Source: Ochotona curzoniae (Eukaryota > Chordata > Mammalia > Lagomorpha > Ochotonidae). Taken from it: a stretch of DNA of 64,000 nucleotides. Within the stretch, counting starts at the first letter, position 1. Every line of letters starts with the position of its first letter. Positions 43,560-55,043 of the stretch are shown in pieces. A program made the position numbers and the translations under genes. The notes below the pieces were generated by a model, which was not told where the DNA came from, did not search any database, and saw nothing but the letters and a program-made list of their open reading frames with translations. The stretch is taken from positions 75,558,501 through 75,622,500 of the forward strand of contig NW_024466599.1 of the NCBI RefSeq assembly GCF_017591425.1. Direction: 5' to 3'.

Positions 43560-44130
43560 AATTTTTTAATTTTTATTTTTGAAGATTGTTACGTAGCAGA
43601 TCTGGGTGAGAAGGACTGAAGACTAGAGAAAAGTGAGTGCGATCATTGTTGCCAAATTTTCTATTTCTTCTTTCCATTTCTGGAGGAAGGAGGAGATAAG
43701 GGGAGAAGCTATACCCAGCCTCCCAACCACCTGAGAACCCAGGGATGGGGAACAGCCACCCTGTATCAACCCAGGTTCCTGATGTAGTGCACGTGCCAAG
43801 GATTCTGCTCAGGTGGTTTCAATATTTCTGAAATGCTGTCGATCTCTCTAATCCAGGATGAGGACATCGTTCCAATGTCCACTGCCTGACATAGTCCACC
43901 TTGGAGTCTCTATTCGCCCGGATATTTGCTGTCGTCGTTTGACTGGGGTAGTTGTCCAATTTGTACTGTTCTCCTTGCTCTGCTGTGATACCCGATGTCC
44001 TCTGCAGACCCCAACGTTTTGCCATATTCTCCACGTCCATCTGGGCCTGCTGTCCACTGCTCCGTTTATTCCACTGAGGAGGATCAGTTCTCATAGGTGG
44101 GCCCAAGGATCTGGCCAGGAGACCTAGGCC
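43560..44130 (-). repeat. Unclassified dispersed repeat, copy 2 (3' module only)
   Basis: Aligns by eye with 20828-21350: TTTTTATTTTTGAAGATTGTTAC end, 'gccacccagcctcccaa'-like block, 'gtctctattcgcccgga', 'gacatagtccaccttggagtct' and 'cctctgcagaccccaac'. The tandem core is absent. The - frame 43819-44106 contains RDSKVDYVRQWTLER, matching RDSKVDCVNQWILER in copy 1. Confidence 0.8.
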
Positions 44131-44159
44131 CCGCCAGACAATCTTTTCTTTCTTTTTTT

Positions 44160-44493
44160 TTTTTCTAATTTATTTATTCTTGCTAGAAAGGCAGATTTAC
44201 AGAGAGAAGAGGTACAGAGAGGACAGAGAAAGATCCTCTCTCTGCTGATGCACTCCCTAAGTGGCCACATTGACAGGAGCTGAGCTTAGCTGAGGCCAGG
44301 AACTAGGAGCTTCTTCCAGGTCTCCCACATGGGTGCAGGGTCCCAAGGCTTTGGGCCTTCCTCCACTGCTCTCCCAGGCCACAGGCAGGAAACTGGACGG
44401 AAAGTAGAGCAGCTAGGACATGAATCAGTCCCTATATAGGATACCAGTGTGTGCTAGGCAAGGATTTATCCACTGCGCCATTACTCTGGGCCT
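44160..44493 (-). mobile_element. C-type SINE, antisense
   Basis: T-run, 'aatttatttattcttgctagaaaggcag', GA-rich block, 'caggtctcccacatgggtgcagggtcccaaggctttgggcc', 'gccattactctgggcct' head. It sits immediately beyond the truncated dispersed repeat. Confidence 0.93.
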
Positions 44494-45584
44494 ATACCAG
44501 TGCAATTTTAAACTTGGCAATGAGATTAAGTGGGTTGTGTGAAGACAGATGCTGGGAAGACAGCCTCTTCCTATACTCACATTAAAGTTATACAGAGGCC
44601 CAGCATTCTTATTACTGGGGGAAAAAAACCCAAAAACCTCTTTTATTTTTCCCTATCCAGTTCCAGCCTCATTAGTGTCCCAGTGCTATTCAAACTATCT
44701 GATTCCTCCCAGATGCCAGTCTCTGTGGGTGCAAGACAGGAAACGCAAAGCGGTTGGGGCTCAAGTACAAAAACACGAACTACAACAGGGAAGGTTCTGT
44801 GGAGCGGCCTCTATTACTTTTCCTCTGATTCAGCCAAGGTGTTGAGTGATGAGCAGTCCATTTCTGTGGAAATTTGTTGTCTTAGGCCACTTAGAGTCTT
44901 AAGTGACAAAGTCTTTCCGAGCTAATTTGGCCAGGGACATGAACATGCTAGAAAGATTGTGGGTACCTCCCACAGGATCAGAACAGGCACAGACATTGCA
45001 GTGTCAGGGTACCCTGAGGACCCCTGGAGCCCATTCCTCATCTCTTCTCTTCCTCCATGACGTTTTTCATTCTCATCTCAGAAGTCTCCTTTCTCCGCAC
45101 CAGTGACAGAGCTACCAACCATCCCTTGTACATCTTCAGCCACACTGAGCAGTGCTGCCACTATCACAGCTCCATATGTCCCAAGGTAGGGATGTGGGTC
45201 AGCCACTTAAGGCTTGGCCAGCAGGTTGCCCAAGTCAGGAAGGTGTTTGTGTGATCTGAAGAGTGGTCCAGGAATACCAGAGGGCAAGTGCAATGAAGAC
45301 AAAACAACGCACACCGGACCATCAGTGCAGTTGTGTCCAAGGCAAGTCAGAAACCATGGAAATGAGGTATCAACTGTACTTAAAAAATAGTGAAACAGAA
45401 GTGATCAAGCTTTAAAACCCCACCTTTACTAATGAATAGATGTTTTACGTTGATGAAGAAATACTGCTTTAGCATTAAACCCCTAAAGCTCACAGAACCA
45501 TTGGTTATGCACTGATTGGGTTACCTTTTAATCACTGAGCACATTTCCTGAGGGATTTGCCTGGAACTCCTTTTAAAAAGTTGT
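44494..45584. other. Unassigned DNA
   Basis: About 1.1 kb. The longest frame (44530-44925, + strand, 131 codons) has Ser-rich composition and no domain match. No repeat recognised. Confidence 0.4.
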
Positions 45585-45730
45585 GCTGGTGCTGTGCCAG
45601 TGGATGAAGTTGCTACCTACAGTGCCAGCACCCCATATGTGTGCCAGTTTGAGTTGGCTGCTCCACTTCCAGTCCAACTCCCTACCCACACACCTGGGAA
45701 AGCAACAGAAGAAGTCCCATCATGGCCACA
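45585..45730 (+). mobile_element. C-type SINE, sense, 5' half only
   Basis: 'gtgctggtgctgtgccagtgg' head, 'gccagcaccccatatgtgtgcc', 'gctgctccacttccagtccaactcc' and 'ctgggaaagcaac'. It stops where the array of the dispersed repeat begins. Confidence 0.85.
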
Positions 45731-47795
45731 TTATCCTTTGGCATGGGGGTGCAGGTGTGAACTGGGTATAGGATATGCCAGACTGAGCTAGACTCCAGCA
45801 CCAGCTGGTGCACATGGTAGATTGGTAGGGTGGATGTAGGATGGGCTGGGCTAAATCTCAGCATCCACTGAACCAAATGAGAGCTGGGTCTGGCCGTGGG
45901 CCAGTTAGGTTAGGCCATTCTTCCTCCCAGGATAGGAGGTGGGCCAAATCAGGCTGGGACAAGCACCCACCAGTGTGCATGAGACCTGCCATTAGGAAGT
46001 GATCTGATAGAAGAGCTTGAGCACCTCCTCTGTCAGGATACAGTTCCTGAAGGTGGATTCAAGAGTCAGGACTGGGAGCAGCCCAGATCAGGCCAGGTTA
46101 CAGTATCCACCAACACATACGTGGAGAGCAGGTCAGGCTGGGTCAGTTCATAATACCCACTGGCAGATGTGAGAACCAGGACCAAGTGCAGAACAGTCCA
46201 GGATGGCTGCAACACCAGCAAGTTTACATTAGGGCTCGGACTGGGGGCTGGCTGGGTTGGGCTAAGCTGTAGCACCTGCTGACAAATGTCAAGGTGAAGC
46301 AGGCCATTCCAGACTGGGTCATTTTACACACCAGCACACGTAAGACCTTGATAGGGGGTGTGGTGAGCCAGATAGGAGGGCAGTGAGGACTTCCTTGCTG
46401 GGCCACTGCTTCTTACTGCTTCTGCTAGCGTAAGAGTTGGGTCTGGGGGCAGACCAAGTTAGGCAGGGCTACAATATCCATTGGCCTGCATGTGAGCTGG
46501 TTTAGGGGGAGTGCCAAACTGGGTTAAGTGACCATATCCACTGGCACATGCATGAGCCTAGTAAGGGCAGGCTGATTAGGCTTTGTCACAGTAGCAGCAG
46601 CTGGCAGGTGCTGAAAATGGAGGGCAAGTTCTGTCAGACTGGGCGAGGTAGGGAAATTGTGGGCACTCCTCTGGTGAGCTGCAGCTCCCACCAGTGAGCA
46701 TGAGAACCAGAGCTGCCCATAGACCTGGCTGGGCAGGCAATAACATCCATCAGTCTAAGTGTGGGCTAGATAGTAGGGTCGGTTGGGCTAAGCTGTCATA
46801 CCCATTGGTGTGTACAAAAGCTGATTGGAATGTAGGACAGACTGAACCAGTCTGCTGCACATATATCATGCGCAGGAACCAGGGCTGGAGCTGGGGCCTG
46901 ATGGAGATTACCGGGGGTTGCTCTGACTGGGCTGCAGTTCCCACTGGTGCACATGAGGAACAAGTGTGTGGTAGGTAGGATTGGACTGGGCCACAGCATC
47001 CATTGGTTTGTGTAAGAGATGGGGCTGGAGACAGACTTGACCCAGCAACTGCAGCCATTTCTGTGTGTGAGGGCTAATGTGGGATGAACTAAGCTAGACT
47101 CCATACCAGCTAGTACACACAAGGGTTAGATCTGAGGTTACCTCAGATGAGGTTTCTATGAGCATCCCCCTCAACTGGACCGTTGGACTCAGAACTCCAA
47201 CCATGGGGAGAATTGCAGGATATGTGATCTGACAGTGGAATGCATGTGTCAGAACTGGGTCTCCTCAGTTGCTAAGACAATGCAGTAGATGGCATACCCA
47301 GATGCATATAGAGGATATGATAGTCCATTGGGCCTGCAGAGGACATAGAATACCACAGCAGAGGATGGAGGGCAGAACAAATCGGACAATTCTTCCAACC
47401 AAGCATTGACGGCAAGTTTCTGGGTGAGTGGAGACTCTGAAGTGGACTATGTTAACCAGTGGACCTGGCAGGGAGTTCCTCATCCATGGAGCAGCTAGGT
47501 CAATAGTATTTCAGAACTATTATAACCACTTGAGCAGGGCTTTTGGAGCATGCTTTATGTCGGGGACCCTGGGGTAACATAGAGTAGCTGTTCCCCCATG
47601 CCCTGATAATGAAACAGCTGGGAGGCTAGGTGCAGCTTCTCCCCTTCCTTCTCCCCTTCCCTCAGATAAAGGAAGAAAATGAAGATTGGAAACAGCGATC
47701 TCATCCATTTCCTCCTAATTCCTAACTATAATCAGTGGTCCACAGGGGCATGCATCCTTCTCGACTATATAAACATCATCAAAAATAAATCTTAA
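45731..47795 (+). repeat. Unclassified dispersed repeat, copy 3 (long)
   Basis: Same organisation as copy 1 but on the + strand: degenerate array (45760-47105), module (47106-47740) and an A-rich end (CATCATCAAAAATAAATC, about 47768-47790). Shared strings with copy 1 include TCAGATGAGGTTTCTATG and 'catgtgtcagaactgggtctcctcag' (copy 1: 'catgtgtcagaaatgggcctcctcag'). Confidence 0.78.
45760..47105 (+). repeat. Degenerate minisatellite core, copy 3
   Basis: About 19 units with a period near 70 bases. The recurring text on + is (A)GC(A)CCCACTGG.(A)CATGAG. Examples lie at 46160, 46540, 46690, 46800, 46935 and 47000. It is the reverse complement of the unit seen at 21.5-23.4 kb. Confidence 0.72.
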
Positions 47796-47799
47796 CAGA

Positions 47800-47979
47800 A
47801 AAGGTGGCCCACATAGTCTGGCACCTGCACCCGTGGGGAGACCTCGACAAAGCTCTGGGACCCTAGCGTTAGCCTGGAGCAGCCCTGGCCATGATGGCCA
47901 AGTGGGAACTAAGCTAGAGGATGGCAGAGCTTGCCCTGTGTAACTCTGCCTTTCAAATAAATAAAGAAATCTTCAAAAA
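47800..47979 (+). mobile_element. C-type SINE, sense, 3' half only
   Basis: 'ggcacctgcacccgtggggagacc', 'gccctggccatgatggccaag' and CTTTCAAATAAATAAAGAAATCTTC. The head is lost. It runs into a short (AC)7 and then a second, opposite SINE. Confidence 0.88.
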
Positions 47980-47993
47980 CACACACACACACA
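47980..47993. repeat. (AC)7 at SINE-SINE junction
   Basis: Short AC run joining the A-rich tails of two oppositely oriented SINEs. Confidence 0.95.
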
Positions 47994-47996
47994 TTC

Positions 47997-48248
47997 GAGA
48001 TAGAGAAAGAGGTCCCATCTTCGGGTTCATTCCTGCAATGCTCACAACAATTAAGGACAAAACCCAAAGCAATGAGGCAGGAATGCAATCCAGTTTCCTC
48101 ACGTGAGTTACAGGACCTGAGACCTCCTTATTGCCTTCTCGGGTCAGCACTCGCAGGAAGCTGGCGTCAGAAGCCAGATCTGCATATCAAACTCAGGAAC
48201 TCTAACACGGGACAGAGGCGTCTTAACCAGTCTTAACTGCCAGGGCCA
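47997..48248 (-). mobile_element. C-type SINE, antisense, old
   Basis: 'gagatagagaaagaggtccc', 'cttcgggttcattcctgc', 'gtcagcactcgcaggaagctgg' and head 'aactgccagggccaa'. With the preceding SINE it forms a tail-to-tail inverted pair. Confidence 0.82.
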
Positions 48249-48898
48249 ATGCCTGCCCTACCTTGGTCTTTTATCCAAGGTAATTCTGAGATGCAAACCG
48301 TGTAGTGTCTTAAAACTAGAAAACCGCAAGCCATGTTCTAATCTAATCCACCTACACTTTTTTTGGGAAACAGAATTTTGCAGTCTTAGCTGTGTGGTTT
48401 TCCACCATTCACCAAGGCAGAGATATAGCAAGTTATAACTGAATTTAAGCACCTGTGCAGAGGGCAGGGAACAGCTCCTCTTCATTTGGATTCCTTACCA
48501 GTGTCTTACACATCTGGTGCTCTACAGATGCTTACCTCTTTAAATATCTGCTCTCTTTTTGAGAGCAGGGTATTGTAACAAGCAACAAACACTGCCTTAA
48601 AGAATGACTTCATCAAGTGCTACAGTAAAATGATGGTTTAGAGCTTACCATGTTTATCCCAGAGTGTCTCAGAGAGGTGGGAGCCTGGGAGTGGCTCTTT
48701 GGGGGCTAATCCCAGTAAGACTTCTGGACAAGCCTTGGAGCTCTTAGTGTGCCCTGCAGATTAGGCGTCTGGCAGGCCAAAATGTTGTTTAGGGTTTGGC
48801 TTGTTAAGTGAGGCTTAAAATGTCAGTTTGCTCCTTTGGTTTCAAGTTTTCATGGCATTACATTAAACTAGGCATCATCACAAGAAATAGTTTTTTTA
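48249..48898. other. Unassigned DNA
   Basis: About 650 bases, no recognised feature. Confidence 0.4.
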
Positions 48899-49203
48899 CA
48901 AGCCAGCATGGTGGCTCACCTGGCTAATCCTCCTGGCATCCCACTTGGGCTCCGGTTTTGTCCTAGCTGCTTCGCTTCAGATACAGCTTCCTGCTGATGA
49001 CCTGGGAGAACAGAGGATAGCCCAAAGCCTTGGGCACCCTCACCCACGTGAGAGACTAAGGAGAGGCTGGTGGCTTCTGGTCTCAGATCATCTCAGCTCT
49101 GGCTATTGTTGCCATTTGGGGAGTGAACTAGTGGATGGAAGATCCTGTCTCTGCTTTTCTCTATAACCTGCCTTTCAAATAACAAAAATTAAAAAGATTT
49201 AAA
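48899..49203 (+). mobile_element. C-type SINE, sense, rabbit-like subfamily
   Basis: Head ACAAGCCAGCATGGTGGCTCACC then TGGCTAATCCTCCTGGCATCC, a head variant I associate with older or rabbit-type C repeats. It is followed by 'gccattgttgccatttgggg' type sequence and a CAAATAACAAAAATTAAAAAG tail. Confidence 0.9.
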
Positions 49204-49889
49204 ACACACCAGATTACAGCAAAAGTAAGTCCAAGAAGACTCCATGTGAGTTGTGCTGTGTTGCATACTGAAGAAAGTGCCTCCTTCAGTACCTGTGTGT
49301 GGACTTCTGCACTTGGCTACCGGTTACAATGAAGCCTTTTGCTGATGTGTTTACTTCCGCTCTTGGCTGGTTTCCCTCCCCAGAGTCCAGTGCCAGAACC
49401 TTTTTTCAGTCCACTAACCCCTCTCCTGCCTGTTGTTTTCCTCTTGTGGGATTGGCAGCCTGTTTCTTTCTCCAAGCGTCTTTGCAGCCCTGCTTGTCCC
49501 TACCGCTTCCACCTGCTCCCCTCTGTGTTTCTGTGACTCATGACCCTTGACTCACAGGATCCTGAGCCCAGGACACTGCTGAGCCCTGGGTGGTACTCAG
49601 ATTGGAAAAATGTGCTGCTGGGCTAGCTGCGGATGCTGCATGACAAATCACTCAACTTGGTAAACAATGACAACTTGTTGGTTTTCAAAGTTTCCATGAG
49701 TCTGGCAGCATCCTGGATAATTCTATTGCTGGAAGCTTGGTTGGGGCAGGAAAACTCAGGGAGATCTATTTCTTTATAGACAGACATCTTGGGGCCTGCT
49801 GGTTCCATGAAGACCTGCTCTGGGAGGTCCTGGAATGTCACCTCATTGGCTGGGCTGGTAAACAGTTTCTGTGGTTGGCCAGCTAGTAA
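49204..49889. other. Unassigned DNA
   Basis: No gene supported. The - frame 49623-49925 (100 codons) is the best in this stretch, but its last part enters a transposon relic and it has no recognised domain. It could be part of an old MaLR-type repeat. Confidence 0.4.
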
Positions 49890-50085
49890 ATAATTTGGCT
49901 TTGAGATCCATATGGTGCCTGTCACAATTACTTAACTCCTTTTGTTGTGATACAAAAACAACTACCCATGACAATTCATAAATGTAGGAAGCTGGCTATT
50001 TTCCAACAAGACTTCATTTATCGAAGCAACCAGTTAGCTAAATTTAACTATAAGGCATAGTTTGCTGACCTTGATATTGGTCAAA
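49890..50085 (+). mobile_element. Old DNA-transposon-type repeat relic
   Basis: 'tttggctttgagatccatatgg', 'caattacttaactccttttgttg', 'acaacttacccatgacaattcataaatg'-like text and 'gcatagtttgctgacc' follow the order of a common ancient mammalian repeat (hAT-type). The family name is not certain. Confidence 0.5.
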
Positions 50086-50807
50086 ATAGTTCCAGAAGAC
50101 TTTAATAGAGTAATGGCATATGCATGAGTGGAGGAACTGTCATGGGATTGACCTAATGGAGTGCGGAAAGCACAGTACCAGGCACAGGGATCGCAGGACT
50201 GTTGGTGAGGGGCAGAGAGTCTAGCAGAGATAGTAGGTAACACTGATGAACTCGCTGTGCTTACAGGACTAGGGCTGAGAAGGAGGGTTGAAGGTAGCAG
50301 GAAGGACCAGTTTCCTGGAATCCTCAAAGCTTAGGCTCTATTCAGGATAAAGGAAAAGGCACCAAGTTGCCACGGGCAGGGGCATCATCAGTCAGAGAGT
50401 CAGGTGTGTCATCTTCCTCAGCTTATCTCACTCTGAACCCTGCTGCACTGCGACCTGTGCTTATCCATGATGTGGTGCTGGAGTGAACATTTCTTAAAGC
50501 AGTAAAACTCAGGAAGACTGGAAAAAGTGTTTCTTCTTATCTATTCCATTAATGAATGTGCATCAGTGTTAGTATTAGGACTAATATCACAGGAGACGAT
50601 GAAGGAAAGGAAACAGAAAAGCAACACTGCTGTAATCAATGAGGTAGGAGCTGGCAGGGCAGTGTCAAGATTTAGGAAAAGTCATGGAATGTCACAGGTT
50701 CCTGAAATACGGATTGGATAATGTCTCTCTCTCTCTGCCCCAGATGAGTAGTCAAGTAGATAGAATGAAGAAACAAGATGTTATGTATGTGTGGGGTTTC
50801 CTCCCAC
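50086..50807. other. Unassigned DNA
   Basis: About 700 bases, no recognised gene. A short CT run lies at 50724-50736. Confidence 0.4.
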
Positions 50808-50829
50808 AGGTTTATCTATTTATTTTGAC

Positions 50830-50870
<41 letters not shown>

Positions 50871-51118
50871 AGAGATTGCATCTATGGGTCTTCCCCCAAG
50901 ATGTCTACAACAGCCAGTGCTGGGCCAGGCTGGAATCAGGAGGTGGCAGTTTAATCTGGGTCCACCATATGGTTATCAAGATCTCAAGTTACTTGGGTCA
51001 CCTTCCATTGCTTTCTCAGGCACGTAAGCAGGGAGCTGGAATAAAGGTGGAGCCCCTGGTTCCTGAATCAGTGCCCACATTGGAAGTCAGCCTTGCAGGT
51101 GGTGTCTTTACATAAAAC
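50808..51118 (-). mobile_element. C-type SINE, antisense, with (GA)n expansion
   Basis: GGTTTATCTATTTATTTTGACAG, a GA run of about 20 units interrupted once (50827-50872), 'ccagtgctgggccaggctgg' and 'gtgcccacattggaag'. The CT-rich block of the SINE has expanded into a microsatellite. Confidence 0.88.
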
Positions 51119-51767
51119 GCTGCAGTGTGAGCCTCAAGGCTTGACCGTATGTACTTCAGTCAACAACTCAAGGATGAGGACTGGCAATTAGCGATGACCA
51201 TGCAGTGAGTACCAGGTGCTTATGAGGAGAGGATGGGGACTCTGTGAACCTGTCTTTGGAGTCAGTCTGACAACACTCCTGGAGTACATATTAGGACCGT
51301 ACTGGAAGACATGTCCACTAACTCTCAGAGGAAAACAGCAGAAAGTGGATGAGACTATGACAGAGAATGAGGGTGAAAGGATTCACCTCGGGGTGATAAC
51401 ATAAATCAGGTCTCACCGTTTCTAACGTAACTAGAGCAGAACAGAGGAAGATTCTGGATTCTGCAGGTATTAGAACTAAGAAGATGTTTATGGGTGGGTT
51501 AGGATTAGGTGGTCAGGCTTGCTCTGGAAAACACTTTCAGTCCAGGAAGAAGAGGCATCAGTCTGCTCTGGGGAAGAACTTTCTTACTATCAGGATGACT
51601 AAAATGAGAATGGTTCCTCCATGGAGTGGAGAGGTCCTGCTGTCAGGAGCTTATTTGTGGTGGTATGGATGGCTTCCTGTTAGGAGCAGTTTTAAAGCCA
51701 CTGACTTCCTGCTCTGTTGCAGGAGTGGGATCTCTTCTATGTTGTGGTCTCACTGAATTGGTTCTTT
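51119..51767. other. Unassigned DNA
   Basis: About 650 bases, no recognised feature. Confidence 0.4.
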
Positions 51768-52082
51768 TATAAAAAAAAGATTCATTTATTCTAATTGGAA
51801 AGGTATATTTGCAGAAAGAAGGAAAGACAGAGAGAAAGATCTTCTGTCCAATGGTCACATCAACCAGAACTTACTAGATCTAAAGCCAGAAGTCAGGAGC
51901 TACTTCAGGGTCTTCTACATGAATGCAGGGTCCCAAGGCTCTGGGTCATCCTATGTTACTTTCCTAGGCCACAAACAGGGAGCTGGATGGGAAGTGGAGC
52001 AGCTGAGACACAAACCGGCAACCATATAGGATGCTGATGCTGGCAGGTAGAGATTAGCTAACTGAGCCACCATGTGGGCTTT
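51768..52082 (-). mobile_element. C-type SINE, antisense
   Basis: A-run then GATTCATTTATTCTAATTGG, GAAAGATCTTCTGTCCAATGG, 'aggccacaaacagggagctgg' and head 'gagccaccatgtgggct'. Confidence 0.9.
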
Positions 52083-52214
52083 TTTTTTTTTTAATTAGCT
52101 TTTAGAAGGCAGGCAAGGAATTACTAGCCTTGTATATTCTGCATGGTACTTGGGGAGTGGAGATTTGGTAAATGAACAAATGGCTTCACACATCATCATA
52201 ATGATTATGAATGT

Positions 52215-52805
52215 TTAAAAAAAACATGGATGAATGCAGGCTACCATTTGACTTAGTAACCATCCTCCCAGAGATTTATTAAAGAGATGCAAAACATGAA
52301 GATGTATATGCAGATATTCATAATAGATTCAGTTTTAGTGGTTGGGGAAAATGGCAACAACACAAATGCATGTCAAGGGTGAATGAATGACTGAATAGTG
52401 TAGTATAGCCATGCAGTGGACTCGCTACTAAAACAATCACTAAAATGAAAACACTGATAATGTCTACAGCCAATGAGGAGGAAGTTAAATAAAGGAAGCC
52501 AGGCTCAGAAAAGTCCATAATACTGATTATACACACACACACACACGTACAGAAATTGTATAAAAGTCATAAGAGTAAGTTGTATGAATCAGATCAGCAA
52601 TGCCAGAGGCCAGATGGTAGGGAGAGGGAAAAAATTGTGAAGGGCAAATGGAATTTGTGAAGGTTAATGGAAGTGCTCTGTGCCACGGCTATGCAGGTAG
52701 TTATGCCTACCAACATTTATTAAACACTGAATGACTGACACAAATTAAGTGTGTGCAGTTGATTGTACTTCGATTATATCTCCATAAGGCTATTAGAAAA
52801 TATGA
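52215..52805 (+). mobile_element. Old L1 3' end
   Basis: 'gcaggctaccatttgacttag', 'gatattcataatagattcag', 'aaatggcaacaacacaaatg' and a 3' terminus 'gtgtgcagttgattgtacttcg' ending near 52805. Typical of old L1M 3' ends in sense orientation. An (AC)8 run (52531-52546) lies inside. Confidence 0.75.
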
Positions 52806-53627
52806 AGAGACTTGGCTTCTCCATCTTGGAACAGTTGGGAAAAGTCGGAGAAGGTGATGTGTAAGTAGCTCAGCAGGATGCATGATGGGAGTAAGGCTCT
52901 AATAACTTCTCTTTCCATGGCTCGTGTTGCCAAGATTGGTTTCAGTGGCTCTTGTACAGAGTTGGCCCAAAGCAGGAAGCAGCAATACAGTGCTCCCGTC
53001 ACAGGTTATGTCCTGTGGCACCTCGAGTTCTCGCTTGGAGTAGATCTCCCCTGGTTTCTTCTTGTTGTTCCTTGGACAAAGCAGAGGTCACGCTGACATA
53101 ACGGACCGTTGAGAGTCAATTTTGTGACATACTGCTCAAATCCTGGACCCAGACTCTCTTCAGCTACCAAGTTACTCCACCCTTTCCTGCACCACCAGAC
53201 AACACTCCAAGGACAAGGAGCACCAGTTAGGTAGCAAACAATGACTCAAAAGTTCATGTCCACAGCCTAGAGACTCCAGAAAACAAGTATGAAAAAGGAC
53301 TTGAAAGATCTCCTTGTAACACATACACGGGGGAAGACACAGAACCAGGACTAAGTCTCAGGAAGAGCAAAGAGATTCTTACGCAAATATTCCCAAAGAG
53401 GCAAGATTTTTGAGCAGAATCTGAACACTGCAGACATGTTCTGATCTCCCCCCTGGAACCACTAACTTCAAGTGATAGATTCCATACAGAGTAATTTATA
53501 AATTCCCTCTCCTATTTGCAAATATTTATCATTATTTCAAATAATACTGGTGTTGAGTATTTTCAGTCCTTAAAAATGTTAGTTTTAAGGCAGCTGGCAA
53601 AATCTAATTGTAGTCCGTTGCCTCTCA
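52806..53627. other. Unassigned DNA
   Basis: About 800 bases with no recognised gene or repeat. Confidence 0.4.
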
Positions 53628-53735
53628 GCTAGACAGACAGCCCGCTGAGGGCAAGAGGGCCACATATCCGCCCCTGGCACAGGCTCCAGCACTGGGTCTG
53701 GTGCAGAGAAGACGGCTCAAATGGAGTGTAGGAGC
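53628..53735 (+). mobile_element. L2-like LINE 3' end
   Basis: 'agacagcccgctgagggcaagag', 'cccctggcacaggctccagcactgggtctggtgcagag' follows the order of the ancient L2 3' end in sense orientation. Confidence 0.55.
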
Positions 53736-53774
53736 AAAGATGGCAAAGCTAGAAAATTCAGGCCCTGGTGGGAA

Positions 53775-53965
53775 TGGTTGGTTGGCATTCACAGCCTCTG
53801 GCCTTCATTTTCCTCTGCGAAATGAAGTCCTGGCCACCCTGCAGGACTCAGCGAAGGTCAAGTTGTGAATCATAAAGCAACGCTTAAACCGCAGGCTGCA
53901 AATTACTGGGGATAGTAGCTACACCTCACAGGTGTCTGGACAATGGATCTCAAAAGCACTCAGCG
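53775..53965 (+). mobile_element. MIR-like SINE
   Basis: 'cagcctctggccttcattttcctctgcgaaatgaag' followed by 'ccctgcaggactcagcgaagg' matches the MIR core and 3' half, sense strand. Adjacent L2 and MIR are both ancient, so this stretch pre-dates lagomorphs. Confidence 0.6.
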
Positions 53966-54254
53966 TGGTAATGTCACCATTATCACTTTTTCACCACTAA
54001 AAATGGTGACAATTTTATTGTCACTACCTTATAACTTTCATTTCAACGAAGCACCTAGAACATACAGTTCCTTCACAGAAGGAATGAATGATCTCTGACA
54101 TTGAGAAGGGGCTTGGAAGGAGCTCACTGGGAGTTAAAATTTCACTTTAAGCATGTTAAGCCTGCAATTCCATGGCAGCCTGTAAAATTTGTGCCTGATA
54201 AGCTATATAAATATGAAGGCATTTCATGAAGTCTGTGCAAAATGCAATTAAAAG

Positions 54255-54586
54255 ATTATTTTTTAAAGATTTATTTTATTTTTATTTGAAAGACAGATTT
54301 ACAGAGAAAAGAGAGACAGAGAGAAATCTTCCATCCACTGGTTCACTCCCCAAATGGCTGTAAAGTCTGGAACTGAGCTGACCCAAAACCAGGAGCTAGA
54401 AATTTCTTCCAGGTCTCCTATATATGTGCTGGGACCCAAACACTTGGGCCCTCTTTAGTTGCTTTTCCAAACTGTAACCAGGGAACTGGATCAGAAGTGG
54501 AGCAGCCAGGACTCAAACCAGCACCCATATGTGGTGTCAGAGCTGCAGGCTGAGGCTAGCCTACTACTCCATGGCACAGGCCATAC
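54255..54586 (-). mobile_element. C-type SINE, antisense
   Basis: TTTTAAAGATTTATTTTATTTTTATTTGAAAG, 'gaaatcttccatccactgg', 'agggaactggatcagaagtgg', 'gcacccatatgtggtgtc' and head 'ccatggcacaggccat', followed by a 15-A run. Confidence 0.93.
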
Positions 54587-54611
54587 AAAAAAAAAAAAAA
54601 AGTTGAAATGT

Positions 54612-54654
54612 GTATCTATCTATCTATCTATCTATCTATTTATCTATCTATCTA
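54612..54654. repeat. (ATCT)n microsatellite
   Basis: About ten ATCT units with one ATTT interruption at about 54638. Confidence 0.97.
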
Positions 54655-54737
54655 GTATTCAAAAAGTAAATATAAATTGCCATATTACAAAATAACTGCA
54701 AGAATTTCATTTTTTTTATGCACGAGAATAAACTGTA

Positions 54738-55020
54738 TTGGGTATTTGGTGTAACAGTTAAGATCTTGCGTAGGATCTCCACTTTCTCACATTGGAATGT
54801 CTGGGTTCAAGTTCTGCCTCTGCTTTCCAGCCAGCTCTAAGTTAACACATACTCTGAGAGATATAAATCATAGCTCAAGTACTTGGGCCTCATGTCAGAG
54901 ATTCAGAATGTTCCAGACTTGTGACATCAGCCTGGTCTAACCCTAACCGTTAGAAACAGAGTGAGCCAGTGAATGGAAGATCTTCTTCTCCCTGTATCAT
55001 TTAAATGAGCATAAACATTA
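54738..55020 (+). mobile_element. C-type SINE, sense, diverged
   Basis: 'attgggtatttggtgtaacagttaag' head, 'gggttcaagttctgcctctgc', 'gagccagtgaatggaagatc' and a decayed tail. It includes CTAACCCTAACC by chance. Confidence 0.7.
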
Positions 55021-55043
55021 AAGAATGTAAAAGCAGGGAGGCG

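Noticed and set aside
49623..49925. 100-codon minus frame that looks protein-like.
   Set aside because: The N-terminal part overlaps an old transposon relic, and no domain or gene structure was found.
54939..54950. CTAACCCTAACC, telomere-like.
   Set aside because: Only two units, inside a diverged SINE; not an interstitial telomere array.
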